The notes under the pieces: generated by a model
Seen by the model: only the letters and a program-made list of their open reading frames with translations
What the model was told of the DNA's origin: nothing
Databases searched by the model: none
Part shown: positions 43,320-54,175 of the stretch, one piece after another
Layout of the letters: each line of letters starts with the position of its first letter
How positions within the stretch are numbered: the stretch's first letter is position 1
Assembly: GCF_958450345.1 (NCBI RefSeq)
Contig: NC_088784.1
Location: forward strand, 69,403,747-69,467,746
Direction of reading: 5' to 3'
Source of the DNA: Calliphora vicina
Lineage: Eukaryota; Arthropoda; Insecta; Diptera; Calliphoridae
Length of the DNA stretch: 64,000 nt
Position numbers and translations under genes: made by a program

Positions 43320-46300
43320 ATAAACTACACCACTATAGTGGGGGAGTTATAATGGGTTAGGGCTGATGTTTGCAACATACAAAAATATTGTTCCAACACC
43401 CAGCATCACTTTCTGAGTCGACTAAGCTATGTCCGTCTGTCTGTCCGTCCGTCCGTCCATATAAACTTTGTAATCAAACTACAGGTCGCAAGTTTAAAGG
43501 TAATTCGACAAAATTTGGCACAAACCTTTATATTGCCACAAGGACGAAGTCTATTGAAATTGGTTAGCATCGGTCCATTATGTCTCCTAGCCCCCATACG
43601 ATTGCTATATTTTAAAATAGTTAAGCTCTCATAAATATCTTAATTATAAACATATTCAAACCAAATTCAACACAATAAAATAAGCCGAACTCTCGCGACC
43701 AAATTTTGTGATAATCGGTCAACATTGTTCCATAGCTCCCATATAAGCAACATTCTCGAAAATGTAATTAATATACATAAATTTGTCAGTATCCAAACAA
43801 AATTCAACACAAATATGTTTCATATATTCGCAAATCATCCCAACAAATTTTGTGACGATTGGTCCATAACACTATGCAACAAATGAAGACTTTTGGAAAA
43901 ACACAAGATCATGATAGTATATGTTCGACTCTACTACAAAAAGGTAGTAAAACCCAATACTCAGTTTGTCCATTTTGGTGACCGATTTTTTTTATGGGCC
44001 CCCAAAGTTTCTGAAAATCAGTGGGGCATCAGTTTTTGGTTAACAGCTAATTCAGACTTTGTGATGCGGATTAACTTTATATGGCAATAATATAGCTAAG
44101 AGTCCTCCAAATAAATTTTGTTAAAATTCGTTTTCAAAAAATAGCTTTTTCGTGCACTTTTGTTGAAAAAATATAGGAAGAACAATTTTTTTTTACTTTC
44201 TTTAGAATAACTTCCAGGGACTCCTAATTTTTCAATAACAATATTTTGCAAAGTTGTAGCTACGTTAAATCTGAATAACTCTTGTGAACATACTAATGCA
44301 ATCCGAACATATCTAGGCATTCTAAATAGCTGTCAAAAATCACTTTGCAGCTTAAAAATTTTAGTTTTTTTTACTCTAACACAAACAATTTTTGTTAAAA
44401 ATGTATGTTCGATTGTATACTTCTCTATTGTGCTGGAATAACGAAGAATCCGGGCGCATCACTTTATCTAATCTTGATCACGCAAGACCGGCTTGATGCA
44501 AGATAGGAAAAAACATTAAAATTTTTGAAAGTGGGCATGGTTTGTGGAGCTTCTGAAGAGTAAATATAAGCCTTTTATATAAGTTTTTGATATCGGTGGA
44601 AACCTTATGACTTGGAGATTGACATTTTAGTGAAATGAATTAATTTTGTGTTTTTTCGGATGTATTTTACCTTAAAAACTAACAATATTATAAAATTGTG
44701 ATTTTCCACCAAGAAAAATAAAAACTTTGAATTAATGTAAAATTTGAACAGTTACAGACATCACAATAAAATTGGGAAGTAATATAGATCTAAATGTGCT
44801 TAAGTCAATGGCATCACTAATATGTCATTCTTTGTTTTCAAACATCGAAATTCCTAAAACGGGGAAAATGTGTTCCAAAAACTGTTTTTTTTAGAAAACA
44901 GCCCACTTTGACGTTAGTTACAGTATGATAGTAAAAACGTTTTGTATGTATATAAACAATATATAGGCATATACAAATATGATGAGTTTTTGAGCATCGG
45001 TGCTTTGCGTTTATATAATTTTTTACTCAAACATAAATTTTTTTTTCAAAATTGGCCAAGTTTGGAAAAGGCTGGGGGGTACAATGACCGCTTAAGTTAG
45101 TCAAATTTTACTTTATACGTATTTGCATTAAATTCTCTTTCCAGATCATAAAAAAATGTATGTAGCCACGAAGAAAATTTGTTATTTATAAAAGAAAAAA
45201 TATGGTGACTTTTTTGGGAAAAAACTTAAAAAACTCACGCATACAAAGTTGAAATATATAAAAAGATACTTCAACTTTGGATGCGTTTAACTTTTTATAG
45301 GGACGAAATAATTGTTATCAGATTTATTTTATTTTCTTTATTTTATCGCAAATATACGTCGTATATAAAAAACAAATTTCGACCTTTCGTAGGCCCATCA
45401 TATATAAAATACAAAAAAAAGATCGAGCAAAATTTAAAAAAAATTAAACTTAAATATCTCTTGAACTAAAAAAGATACCTACAGATAAAAGCATATTTTT
45501 GTAGACCTTCTCAAGGACTATCTACATTTTAAATTTCAGCTCATTCGGATCATAAATGGCTTTTTGGCGATTTTTTTTTAAATGTGTGACATTTAGGGTC
45601 CAGTCACTGATCCCCATTCCGAACACCTCAGCCCAGTAAATAATACAGCACAACATAGAAGTGTGGACTTGATCATACTTTTTGGTTTAGCGTAAAAAAA
45701 TAGTAAAAACGAAAATTTTTAAGGTACAACGTGATCTTTATGTGCTATTTGGAGTGACTAGACACGTTCAGAATGCATTCATATGTTCTCAAGAGTTGTT
45801 CAACTTTACGGTAGCTACAACTTTGCTAAATATTGTTGGTGAAATATTAGGAGACCGTGGAAGTTATTCTAAAAAAAGTAAAAAAAAAATTTGTCTTCCT
45901 ATATTTTTTCAACAAAAGTGCACGACTCTTAGTTTGGCGGACTCTTAGTTATATTATTGCCATATAAAGTTAAGTCGTATCACAAAGTCTGAATTAGCTG
46001 TTAACCAAAAACTGATGACACCTTTTTTAGAGGCCCCACTGATTTTCAGAAAATTTGGGGGCCCATAAAAAAAAATCGGTCACCAAAATGGACAAACTGA
46101 GTACAGGGTTTTACTACCCTTTGGTAGTAGAGTCGAACCTATACTGTCATGATCGTGTATTTTTTCACTGTTGCACTGTGTAATTAGTCATAGCTCCCAT
46201 ATAAGGCCAACTACCGAAAATGTTGGTATTCAAATAAGATTCAACACAAATAAGTTTCATACCAAAAGAAAACTCTTTATGATTATACTCGGTGTAGAGT

Positions 46301-46345
46301 ATCATAAGGTCTGGCTTTCCCAACTATACCATTTTACCTGTTTAT
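43320..46345 (+). mobile_element. B-type dispersed repeat (B4), split by a 2.3-kb foldback element
   Basis: Starts AACTACACCACTATAGTGGG and continues through GTCCGTCTGTCTGTCCGTCC, then GTGACGATTGGTCCATAA at 43869. It resumes TAATTAGTCATAGCTCCCAT at 46181 and ends near GTGTAGAGTATCATAAGG, with a degraded hairpin. Removing the insertion restores the family phrase GGTCCATAATTAGTC. Confidence 0.8.
43870..46180. mobile_element. Unclassified 2.3-kb foldback element (M) with 3-bp TAA duplication
   Basis: The left end CACTATGCAACAAATGAAG pairs with the right end complement CACAGTGCAACAGTGAAAAA. Inverted arms of about 450 nt each include GGTTAACAGCTAATTCAGAC, TTTATATGGCAATAATATAG and GTTGTAGCTAC. The flanks carry TAA (43867-43869, 46181-46183), and the uninterrupted target sequence is known from other B copies. 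A second inner palindrome (CATACAAAGTTGAA with its partner) is near 45240-45285. No coding capacity. A 3-bp duplication with a CACTA/CACAG end could mean EnSpm/CACTA or PIF/Harbinger. A fragment of its interior recurs at 53005-53235. Confidence 0.8.
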
Positions 46346-46835
46346 TAAAAAGTATTCTTCGTTACAACGGTTTTTGTTATCTTTCTTTAGAATGAAATAT
46401 TAAACAAAATATAAAAAAATCAAATAATGCAAATTTAAAATATTTTTTAACACTTAAGTAGTGAAGATAGAAGTATGAAATTTTGGCATGTGGTATTCAA
46501 TATTTGGATTTTTAACTCAATATTTTTCTTTAACAAATTATTGGAAATATAAAATAATTTTCAAGGATAAACATTTTAAAGGACATTTTTGACATCTCTT
46601 GACTCTTACAGTATAAAATAAAAATAATACGAAATATTTTACAACTCTTCTTGATCATTTGACACTAAATTTGGCATATTAGGATGATCAGAAGTATTTA
46701 AAAAAAAATTTTAAAATGTACTACTCTGAAAATTTTAAGTCCTTTTAAAAGGAAACAGGATCACGAAATGAAAAACTAAAAACGCAGTTTTTCTCCATTT
46801 AATTTATTGTTTTAGACGTATGTCATCCAGTTCGT

Positions 46836-47124
46836 GTCTAATATTGAGTACGGTGTTATAGTTTATTTTTAATTAAATATTATAATGGTTAGTTGTCAAA
46901 TATAAACATTTACCAAATAATAGCTTACTGCTCTATTTTAGAATCAAAAAGTTCAAAGACCTTTTAACTATTATACAACACACACAAGCAGCATTACAAA
47001 ATTTAAAGAGACCATTCAACAAAATTTCTATGACCCAAATTCTCACAACAATTTAATGATCTAAACCAAATTATATAATAAATTAAAAAATATTTGAATA
47101 TTTTACTAATGAAAACTGGTCCAG
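46836..47124 (+). other. Proximal upstream region of cuticle gene 3
   Basis: About 290 bp of AT-rich DNA between the palindromic element and the TATA box. Any proximal regulatory elements of gene 3 not carried by the transposon must lie here. None could be named. Confidence 0.45.
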
Positions 47125-47132
47125 TATAAAAG
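47125..47132 (+). promoter_or_regulatory. TATA box of cuticle gene 3
   Basis: TATAAAAG in CCAGTATAAAAGAAC lies 96 nt before the ATG. Transcription probably starts near ACATCAAATTAG (47148-47160), about 26 nt downstream, giving a leader of about 70 nt. Confidence 0.8.
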
Positions 47133-47220
47133 AACAACTTTCTCAACACATCAAATTAGTAACTTTAAATCATTCAGACATTAATTCCAGTTTCAAAACA
47201 ATCTAATCTACAATTCTAAA

Positions 47221-47232
47221 ATGTTTAAATGT
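47221..47232 (+). CDS. Cuticle gene 3, 12-nt first coding exon (MFKC)
   Basis: ATGTTTAAATGT is followed by the donor GTAAGTTTT. A 76-nt intron (47233-47308) ends in CTTAACAG, and the frame continues in phase 0 as FVFIAVLAV, completing a signal peptide. An alternative acceptor at ATTGCAG (47319-47325) would shift the frame and is rejected. This compact gene is the best evidence for the exon plan proposed for genes 1 and 2. Confidence 0.88.
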
Positions 47233-47308
47233 GTAAGTTTTACTATTTAATAACTATATTAAAACAAAAACTATCAATAATTTATGAAATAAATTAATTT
47301 CTTAACAG

Positions 47309-47683
47309 TTTGTTTTTATTGCAGTCTTGGCGGTGACAACGGCCGCCAGTATTGGCAACAATAAAGACAGCACATATGTGCCCATCTTACGGCAGGGTGA
47401 GGAGAAGACAGATGATGGCTCATTTACATACTACTACGAAAGTGCTGATGGCGCAAAACGTCAAGAGGTGGGTATAGTCAAAAATGCCGGCACCGATGAA
47501 GAAACTTTGGTTGTAAAGGGTTCATGGAGTTATTTTGATCAGAATGGTAACGAGGTTATTGTGGAGTATATTGCCGATGAGAATGGTTTCCAGCCTCAAG
47601 GTACCCATATACCACAAGTCATTTCCCAGGCAGCCCATGATGCAGCTCAACGTTCTATACTGCAGCAAACAAATAAGCAATAA
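47309..47683 (+). CDS. RR-1 type cuticular protein, main exon (gene 3)
   Basis: With exon 1 it encodes a complete 128-residue secreted protein. Residues 1-16 are the signal peptide, cleaved before ASIGNN. Residues 17-38 form a short polar linker. Residues about 41-106 form a full Rebers-Riddiford RR-1 domain: DDGSFTYYYESADGAKRQE, NAGTDEETLVVKGSWSYFD, then YIADENGFQPQGTHIP, which fits the Y-x-A-D-E-x-G-F and final P consensus exactly. The tail (107-128) is Gln/Ala-rich (QVISQAAHDAAQ). Stop TAA is at 47681-47683. By family knowledge it is an extracellular chitin-binding component of flexible, often larval, cuticle. The gene has its own TATA box and a poly(A) signal, so it is transcribed alone. 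The length of 128 residues is typical for the family. It is closest in the window to gene 1 in the linker and to the consensus in the domain. The exact orthologue is not assignable here. Confidence 0.95.
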   Translation, partial: FVFIAVLAVTTAASIGNNKDSTYVPILRQGEEKTDDGSFTYYYESADGAKRQEVGIVKNAGTDEETLVVKGSWSYFDQNGNEVIVEYIADENGFQPQGTHIPQVISQAAHDAAQRSILQQTNKQ

Positions 47684-47738
47684 TTAATATGTTAAAATTA
47701 ATTAAATTTCTCAGAGGTGTGTAAGTTTAAGCGTGAAT

Positions 47739-47744
47739 AATAAA
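47739..47744 (+). terminator. Polyadenylation signal of cuticle gene 3
   Basis: AATAAA lies 55 nt after the stop codon, followed by GT/T-rich sequence (GTGTAATTTATAG, GTGTTATTTTGG). That is a normal arrangement for a short 3' UTR. Confidence 0.7.
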
Positions 47745-48539
47745 ATCGAATGTGTAATTTATAGATCAATGTGTTATTTTGGTTGTATGCAATTTTAAAA
47801 TATGAACAACTTAAGCTGCAAAGTAATGGCCAAATGTCAAAATCATTAAAACAACATCAAACCAATTGTAATTTTGTAACCTTTTTCTGCTAAGAAACAG
47901 CGAAACAAAACCAAAACCTTTTATCTATGACAATCATAAATGGCTGAGAGTTTGAATTTGTCTATGATGACGACAATGACGTAGACGGTGTCTTCGTGTA
48001 GAAGTAGTTTTTTTTTTATTATGTATTATTTTATGTTTGAAGAGGTGTATGGCATCCACTATGAACAACAATAACAAGTGTAATAAAATATTTATGTATA
48101 ACACCTCAAGCTTTGAAAGGCAGCCTCTTCCTCCAGTGACTTTAGAAAACAAAACAAAAGAACTGCACAAAAACACCTTTAAATTCCAAACAAATTAAAT
48201 TCACGAAGGCGAATTAGTCTTACACAAAATAATAGTGTTCGAATCATCTCCACCGAGAAACAAAAAATATACTTACATACATACATATATAATGCTAAAA
48301 TAAGCGCTTAAGAGTAATCTACATGTAACCCTAGTATAACAGTTGTGAACAACTAATGTAAGGATGCTGATGTTAATGTTATTACAAACTAGCTCGGTAG
48401 CTATTTACTAATATTAGTTCTTCAAGTTTCTTCAAAAAATGTCTCTTATGAAGAAAAATGAGAAGTCAAAAGGAGGCAATAATTAAAAACATAAAATTTT
48501 TTTCTTTACCAACCATCTCCTGAAAATTTCGAATTGAAT
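47745..48539. other. Spacer downstream of gene 3, nothing recognised
   Basis: No second cuticle exon or TATA-linked start found. The 80-codon minus frame at 47934-48176 has no domain. Confidence 0.45.
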
Positions 48540-49834
48540 AAAAACAAGTAAGAGAGCTCTATTCGGCTATGCCGAATCTTAGATGCCCTTGACCAAATTA
48601 TATTTAAAAATGATTTTTTTCATATTTTTAAGTAAACTAAATTTAAATTTTTTCTATAAAAAAGTTTTTTTTTGAATTTTTTTAAAAATTTTTCTTTTCG
48701 AAATTGTTTTTTATTTTTTTTTTAATTTTTAAAAAATTTGTTTTTGGAAAAATAATTTATGACAAAAAAAATTTTTGATGAAAAAAAAAATCGAGTTAAA
48801 AAATATTTTTTCCGATTTTGACCCATTGTAGGTCCAACTTACTATAGCTTTATATCATAGATAGAAAATAACTCGTCCATATATCAAAAAACCCAAATTG
48901 TGATTTATGATTTTGTGATAAAAATAAATCACTGAAAATAACAGTTATAAAATGATTTTTATTTAAATGGTTTGGAATGACCTTTATTCGTTTTTGTTGT
49001 TTTTTAATGGTTTGGTGTGAGATAAACAATTCATTTGTTCTTGTTCTTAATAACTGTTACTTTCTCTTTTATTTACATACAATAACATATTATTAGTAAT
49101 TTTTAACAAATTATGGAAATAATATGATAAGTATGGTGTATGAAGTCTGAGTAACAGAAATGAGAATTTTTTTAAAATGTTTTTAATCTTTTGGTAAATT
49201 TTATATATTCAAGCGTTGATTTGAATCAAATGCATTTTTGCAATTTATTTTTCATGTTCGCAAATAAAAGTCACAAGCACGAAAAAAATATATTATAAAT
49301 CACTCATCCAGATTATTTGTGTTTGTTTCTTTTCTGTTTCTCTCAACCCCAAACCTAAAATATTCTCGAATAAATCAATCTCTCAGTGATATATCACAAA
49401 AAATTATTTTTAAATGGCTGTGAATGAGAATTTACCATTGAAATGAAAGTGAATCCGTTATTTTCGGTCACTGCTTTATATATATTGTTGCAATGGACTT
49501 TAAAATATCTATCATTAGATATCCATATTGTCTATATTAATGACTTAGTAATCCAGATATAAATCAAAAATAGGACAAAAATCGAGGTTGTCCCGGTTTT
49601 TCCTTATATCTCAGCCATTTGTTGGCCGATTTTGTCGACTTTAAATAGCAACCGAGACGACATATTGATGTATCAATCATGTATATAAGTTATTTAGGGG
49701 CTACGGAAAGTTGATTTCAACATACAGACGATCCAGAATATATATACTTTGTGGGGTCGCAAATGAAAAATTTAGAAATTACAAACAGAATGACAAACTT
49801 ATATATACCCTTGCCACTCAAGGCGAAGGGTATA
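48540..49834 (+). mobile_element. A-type dispersed repeat, complete ends (A4), with hAT MITE inside
   Basis: It begins AAAAACAAGTAAGAGAGCTC, then ATTCGGCTATGCCGAAT (7-bp stem). It ends TATACCCTTGCCACTCAAGG with CGAAGGGTATA. The interior matches A2, A3 and A5. Its extra length is due to a 618-bp hAT MITE at 48856-49473. Confidence 0.82.
48856..49473. mobile_element. hAT MITE with perfect 8-bp target duplication
   Basis: Flanked by CTTTATAT at 48848-48855 and 49474-49481. The ends are CATAGATAGAAAATAAC and, as complement, CAGTGACCGAAAATAACGG. Subterminal GTGATTTATGATTTTGTGAT and ATATATCACAAAAAATTATT are inversely related. Comparison with other A copies shows where it interrupts the host repeat. 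Non-coding. Confidence 0.82.
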
Positions 49835-49902
49835 AAAAAATCAGACGAATCTCTCCAGCCGTTTTCACGTGATGACATTACATACATGGACCATATCATA
49901 TT

Positions 49903-50235
49903 CATACACTTCACCTTCGTTAAGTTTGTTATTCCGTTTGCAATTTCCACATAATAATTTTGCGACCCTATAAAGTATATATATTCTGGATCCTTTTAGA
50001 AAGCGGAGTCGATTAAGCCATGTCCGTCTGTCTGTCTGTTGAAATCAACTTTCCGAAGCCCCCAAATAACTTACATACACGATTCATACATCAATATCTC
50101 CGGAATACTTCCGGCTCGGAACCAGGACAACCTCGATTTTGGACATATTTTTTTTACCTATATCTGGATTACTAAGTCATTAATATAGACAATTTGGATA
50201 TCTAATGATAGATATTTCAAAGACCTTTGCAACGA
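49903..50235 (-). repeat. A-type dispersed repeat, partial (A5), convergent with A4
   Basis: Minus-strand text matches A2-A4: GACGGACATGGCTTAATCGA, GGGCTTCGGAAAGTTGATTT and TATCATTAGATATCCAAATT. The ACAAGTAAG end and its hairpin are lost. It faces A4 across about 70 bp. Confidence 0.7.
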
Positions 50236-50239
50236 CGCC

Positions 50240-50635
50240 CGGTGGCACATATCTCTATTTCATCGGCCAAAAGTCCAACTTTTTGTTAACTCCGATTTCA
50301 AAATTTTTAATTTTGAAACTAAGGTAGGCAAAAAATTAGATAAACATATTTTCAATTGTGTGCGTGGAAAGCTGTTAAAGTCAAATATTTTATGTAATTT
50401 AATAAAAATGTGATTTTTGTAAATTTGATCAGAAGTAAATTAGCATTACTCGCAAACTATTATCGATAATTGGATGATTTTTTTTGTTATGTTGGTAGGA
50501 TAATAGTCTTTAATAACTGGTATGATTTGTCACTGTACCGTTTATACCTGATGTGTTATTAATTTTTTCACAGGTACTATATTTAAGTCAAATTTAAACA
50601 ATTTTATTACCAGGAGAAAGGGCAAAGTGTCCTCA
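50240..50635. repeat. Probable fragment of the Transib-like family
   Basis: GCAAAAAATTAGATAAACAT and TAGCATTACTCGCAAACTAT resemble the G4 text (GCGAATAACTCGTAAACTAT). The boundaries are unclear. Confidence 0.35.
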
Positions 50636-50639
50636 TTAA

Positions 50640-50785
50640 CCCTCTAACCGGCCAATTTTATTTTGAGGTAAAAGAATATACCAAGTTATTGTTTGAATAA
50701 AAAGAAAATACGTGAGAATATAAAAAACAAAAGACAAGTGCATGTTCATATTTATCACAATAAGTAAATTGTTTGTCTGGTTGTG
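50640..50785 (+). repeat. piggyBac-type MITE, left part only
   Basis: TTAA (50636-50639) followed by CCCTCTAACCGGCCAATTTT. It is the same as the element at 54404-54648 up to GTTTGTCTGG, after which the right end is missing. Confidence 0.65.
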
Positions 50786-50823
50786 TGGTCTTTAAATATG
50801 AATACGTAAAATTGAACAAAAAT

Positions 50824-51400
50824 AATAAGGGTACTCATTTAAACCCTTAAGTTTCCCATTTGTTCAATTGTGCAAATTTGCGCGACGTGTTTCATGAACC
50901 CACCTTATCAATTTTGTGCAAGTTTATACATTAAATTTCTCTCTATTTTATATAAATGTCAAATAAAAATAAATTCAACAAAAGCCTTAAAAAATTTTTC
51001 AAATTGTATAAATTTTAATTTTAAAAATGTTGAATGAAAGTTAAATCTTTAGAACAAATGGTGATATACAGAGTTTGCAAGATTTTGTTTCTATTCTAGC
51101 TGTTGGTTAATGTTTCCATACACAATGCCATTGAATCCAATCATTCTGTTCCAAAGATACACAATTTTCACATGAACAAAATATTTATATTTTATTTGAT
51201 TTTTATTTCTTTTTAATAAAAGTAAACAAAAGCAGCTGATTCATCAAATGCACAATACATTCAAGTTTGCGAGTCTAAATTGTCGCGAGTTGTGCAAACG
51301 AATTTCCATACATTTTTTGACAGTTCATTTGCGAGAGTGTAAAAATGCACAGATTGCACAGTTTGCGAGGCATTTAAGCGTTTACATGAGGACCCTTATT
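50824..51400. mobile_element. Inverted-end element AATAAGGGT (O)
   Basis: The left AATAAGGGTACTCATTTAAA pairs with the right complement AATAAGGGTCCTCATGTAAA, and the similarity continues into ACSCTTAARTK-like and TTGTGCAAA motifs. About 577 bp. The minisatellite-like TTTGCGAG/TTGCGCGA words near both ends fit a MITE. The class is unknown. The 78-codon frame at 51248-51484 overlaps its right half and is not a gene. Confidence 0.6.
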
Positions 51401-51589
51401 AATTTGGCCGGCAATCCTCAGCTGCTGTTAGAAGAGTCAAGATTTTCAGAAATGTTTTTAAAGAATTTTCAGAATTATATATAAAAAGATAGATTAGAAA
51501 AGCGATTGTTGTCATTTATAAGACATCACACATCTGATACAAAGTTTTAGTCAAGTTGTCATTACTCAATGACAAGTTGTCATTACTCA

Positions 51590-51785
51590 AATACAACTAT
51601 GAAGTGGTATAATGAGAATAATATTGATGTTATAGCAAAACACATCAATTAAACAAATTGCCCAAATCTTCGTCCAATCGAGATATATTGGGCAATTGTT
51701 AAACGTAAATTGAAAAAGCGTGCAGGTACGTTAAATAATCAGATTTTGATGAGAATAAAGTGGAATAACGGTAGAAGTGGGAAGT
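51590..51785 (+). pseudogene. Tc1/IS630-like transposase C-terminal fragment
   Basis: Translation reads WYNENNIDVIAKHIN, a stop, then TNCPNLRPIEIYWAIVKRKL and KKRAG. The N-P-P-N-x-P-x-x-R-P-I-E-x-W block holds the last catalytic Glu of a family of insect DDE transposases. Only about 45 residues remain. Dead. Confidence 0.7.
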
Positions 51786-52089
51786 AAAGTTGTGCAGCTA
51801 TTAATAGGAGGCATAAAAAGAAATGCCAGAAAATGTATTCGAAATAAAAACACATAAACCTGCAGTTATATTTTTAAAGCTTAATAATTTACCTTTAATT
51901 TCATGTATACAATGTTAACATACGTTGTTTCATTTAAAAGTTATGCTCGTTTTAATTCATCAGGATTTTAAGTGGCCACTTCTTTATATACTTATTGTCC
52001 TGTTTCGACGTGTTTGTTGAACACTTTTTTCGTTTGAATGAAATTACTCCCAAATTTTTTTCTATTTGTATTTTACCTGTTCATATGAC

Positions 52090-52640
52090 TGGCGCAAAGT
52101 ACAAGTCGCAATTTTGAAGATATTGCGATAAAATTTGGTACATACATTTTTTCGGCCCGAGGACGAAGCATATTGTAACTGACTGAAACCGGTCCACTAT
52201 TTCACCTAGCACCCATACAAATGTTCCCCCGAAATTATACTTTATAGGTCGTAAATGGTTAATTTATATAGGTATCTATAAATTTTGCTATCAAATTTTG
52301 CTCCAAATAAGTTTTAAATAAACTGACTTAATGTCACCTAATTTTATGATGATCGGTCCGTAATTAGTCATAGCTCCCATATAATGCCCGCTTCCAAAAA
52401 TCAATTTAACGAACATACATCTATTAAAACTACAGGTATAAACATAAAATTCAACAGAAATAAACTTCATATGGACATAGATCACACAGCCTAGTTTTAT
52501 TGCGATCGGTCCATTATAAGTCATAGCTTCCATATAACTCCCGCTTCAGAAAATCTCTTTAACGAGCATAAATCTCTTAAAAATGTTGGTATAAACACAA
52601 AATTCAACAGAAATCATTCACGAAAATAAATTAAAAAATC
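52090..52640 (+). repeat. B-type dispersed repeat, partial (B5)
   Basis: GTACAAGTCGCAATTTTGAA to repeated GATCGGTCCGTAATTAGTCA and CATAGCTCCCATATAATGCC. Both hairpin ends are missing. Confidence 0.7.
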
Positions 52641-52836
52641 CGCATTTTCATACTAAATGCTATAAATAATTAAAAGTTCAACTTTAGCATTAAATTTCTC
52701 AATAAATGCTGAACCGATTTTAATGAAACTTTTAATTCAAGAAGATATCTGTCCATCAAAGAAAATTCTAAAATATCTCTATCGGTTCAAAACTTACAGA
52801 GTTTTGGCCGATGACAAACTATAATGAGCCACTGTG
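52641..52836 (+). repeat. Transib-like right-end fragment
   Basis: Ends GAGCCACTGTG, the complement of a CACAGTGGCTC terminus. CTGAACCGATTTTAATGAAA precedes it. No left end. Confidence 0.4.
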
Positions 52837-52845
52837 CTACGTATA

Positions 52846-53003
52846 TAAGACCATAGTAAGTTGGACCTACAATGGGTTAAAATCGGAAAAAATTATTTTT
52901 AACCCGAATTTTTTGTTCACCAAAAGTTTGGAAAAAATGTTTACCTAAATATATTTAAGATTTTTATTTTGAAGGGTATATAAGATTCGGCACTTGTTTT
53001 AAT
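52846..53003 (-). repeat. A-type dispersed repeat, left-end fragment (A7)
   Basis: Minus-strand AACAAGTGCCGAATCTTATA with TACCCTTCAAAAT, then GACCCATTGTAGG-like text. The terminal hairpin is deleted (CAAGT joins directly to GCCGAATC). Confidence 0.65.
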
Positions 53004-53004
53004 T

Positions 53005-53235
53005 AAATTTTTTTTAAATTGCCCAAGTTTGGATAGGTCTTGTGTTGACTAGGTCCACTTAAGTTAGCCAAATTTTTCTTCTTTACACGCTTTTGCATTA
53101 AGTTGTCTTTTCGGATCACATAACAAATATAAATATAGTCCCAAAGAACAATTTTTTCTATAAATGAAAAAAATATAGGGACGTTTTGGGGAAAAAATTT
53201 AAGAAATACGGACCTTTTTACATGATTCAACAATA
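53005..53235. repeat. Fragment related to the 43870-46180 foldback (M)
   Basis: GCCCAAGTTTGGATAGG, CACTTAAGTTAGCCAAATTT and GCTTTTGCATTAAGTTGTC match the interior of M near 45050-45240 in the same order, with moderate divergence. It shows that M has relatives. Confidence 0.6.
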
Positions 53236-54014
53236 GTACTTCTTTCTTTCTAATGGTACCAAAAATCCATGTCAATAGAGGGACTAATGTATTATACATT
53301 TAAATATACTAACTATTGTGCACATTATTATGAGTTTAACAAATTTAAGTTATGTCTTTTAGACATTTATACATTTATTTAAATTAAATACAACATAAAA
53401 ACACAACAAGTTACTTATGAAATTTAGTACCAAACATTTTTGAAATATTTTATACAAATCTATTTGTTAAGGTTAAAAAGGCAACAGCATCGCAACACGT
53501 TGATTAAAGGGAGCAGTCTTTTGGATTTAGTACTTCTTGTAACATCATAGAAATAAATGACTAATAAGACATGGATGTTTTTCAGGAAGAAGTTGAATAT
53601 CTTATATTAAGTAATTTAAGTTCAAATGTTAATTGCCTGTAATCTTAGTACTAAGCAGCATTTAAGTAAGCACTAAATTAATAATGTTTATCTAATTGAA
53701 AAATCTGTTGCAAACATCATGTCTAAATGATTTTTACTTTTTCATTTATTAATAGAATTATTCTTAATAGAAATTATAAATTCACATTTATTAAGATTAA
53801 TATTATGTTTATTTATTTAGATCAATCGTCTAATAAATATTCAAAAGCTGTTTAGCAAATACCAATAGCTTCGTTTTGTCGGTATTTTATATTAATAAAT
53901 TAAAACAAATTTTAAAATATTGTATTCATTTTAACAAGTTGTATCTTTTTTATTTGTGGATTTCACAAGCTTTTTTTACAATATATTCATTCAGTGATTA
54001 TAAACATTAACAAG
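53236..54014. other. AT-rich spacer, nothing recognised
   Basis: No supported feature. Confidence 0.45.
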
Positions 54015-54175
54015 TTAGAATGTTGTATACGGTTGTACCGAATTCTAAATACCCTTCACATATAACTAAAATTATACTCGAATCAACATTGTTTCCCATT
54101 CACACATACCTTCAGTGTATGTAGGGTCTCTAAATAGATGAGTGTTATTTTAACCCCAAGTGCCATTAAGGGTTA
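54015..54175 (+). repeat. A-type repeat left-end fragment (A8) with altered hairpin
   Basis: AACAAGTTAGAATGTTGTATA precedes CGGTTGTACCGAATTC and TAAATACCCTTCAC. The stem reads CGGT/ACCG where other copies have CGGC/GCCG, which preserves pairing. Confidence 0.55.

Larger units (their letters stand above)
42890..46835. mobile_element. Large palindromic element (L), interrupted by a B repeat
   Basis: The left arm, about 42890-43315 (ATTAAATGGAGAAAAACTGC, TCGTGATCCTGTG), pairs with the right arm, about 46346-46835 (GCAGTTTTTCTCCATTTAAT, CAGGATCACGA). Inverted matching extends over about 350-400 nt. Without its insertion it would be roughly 0.9 kb of foldback DNA. The ends are not sharply defined and no target duplication was found. 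Its right edge lies about 290 bp upstream of the gene 3 TATA box. Confidence 0.7.

Noticed and set aside
44096..45948. Two similar open frames, 44096-44320 (minus) and 45742-45948 (plus)
   Set aside because: They are mirror images because they lie in the two arms of the foldback M. They are not paralogous genes.
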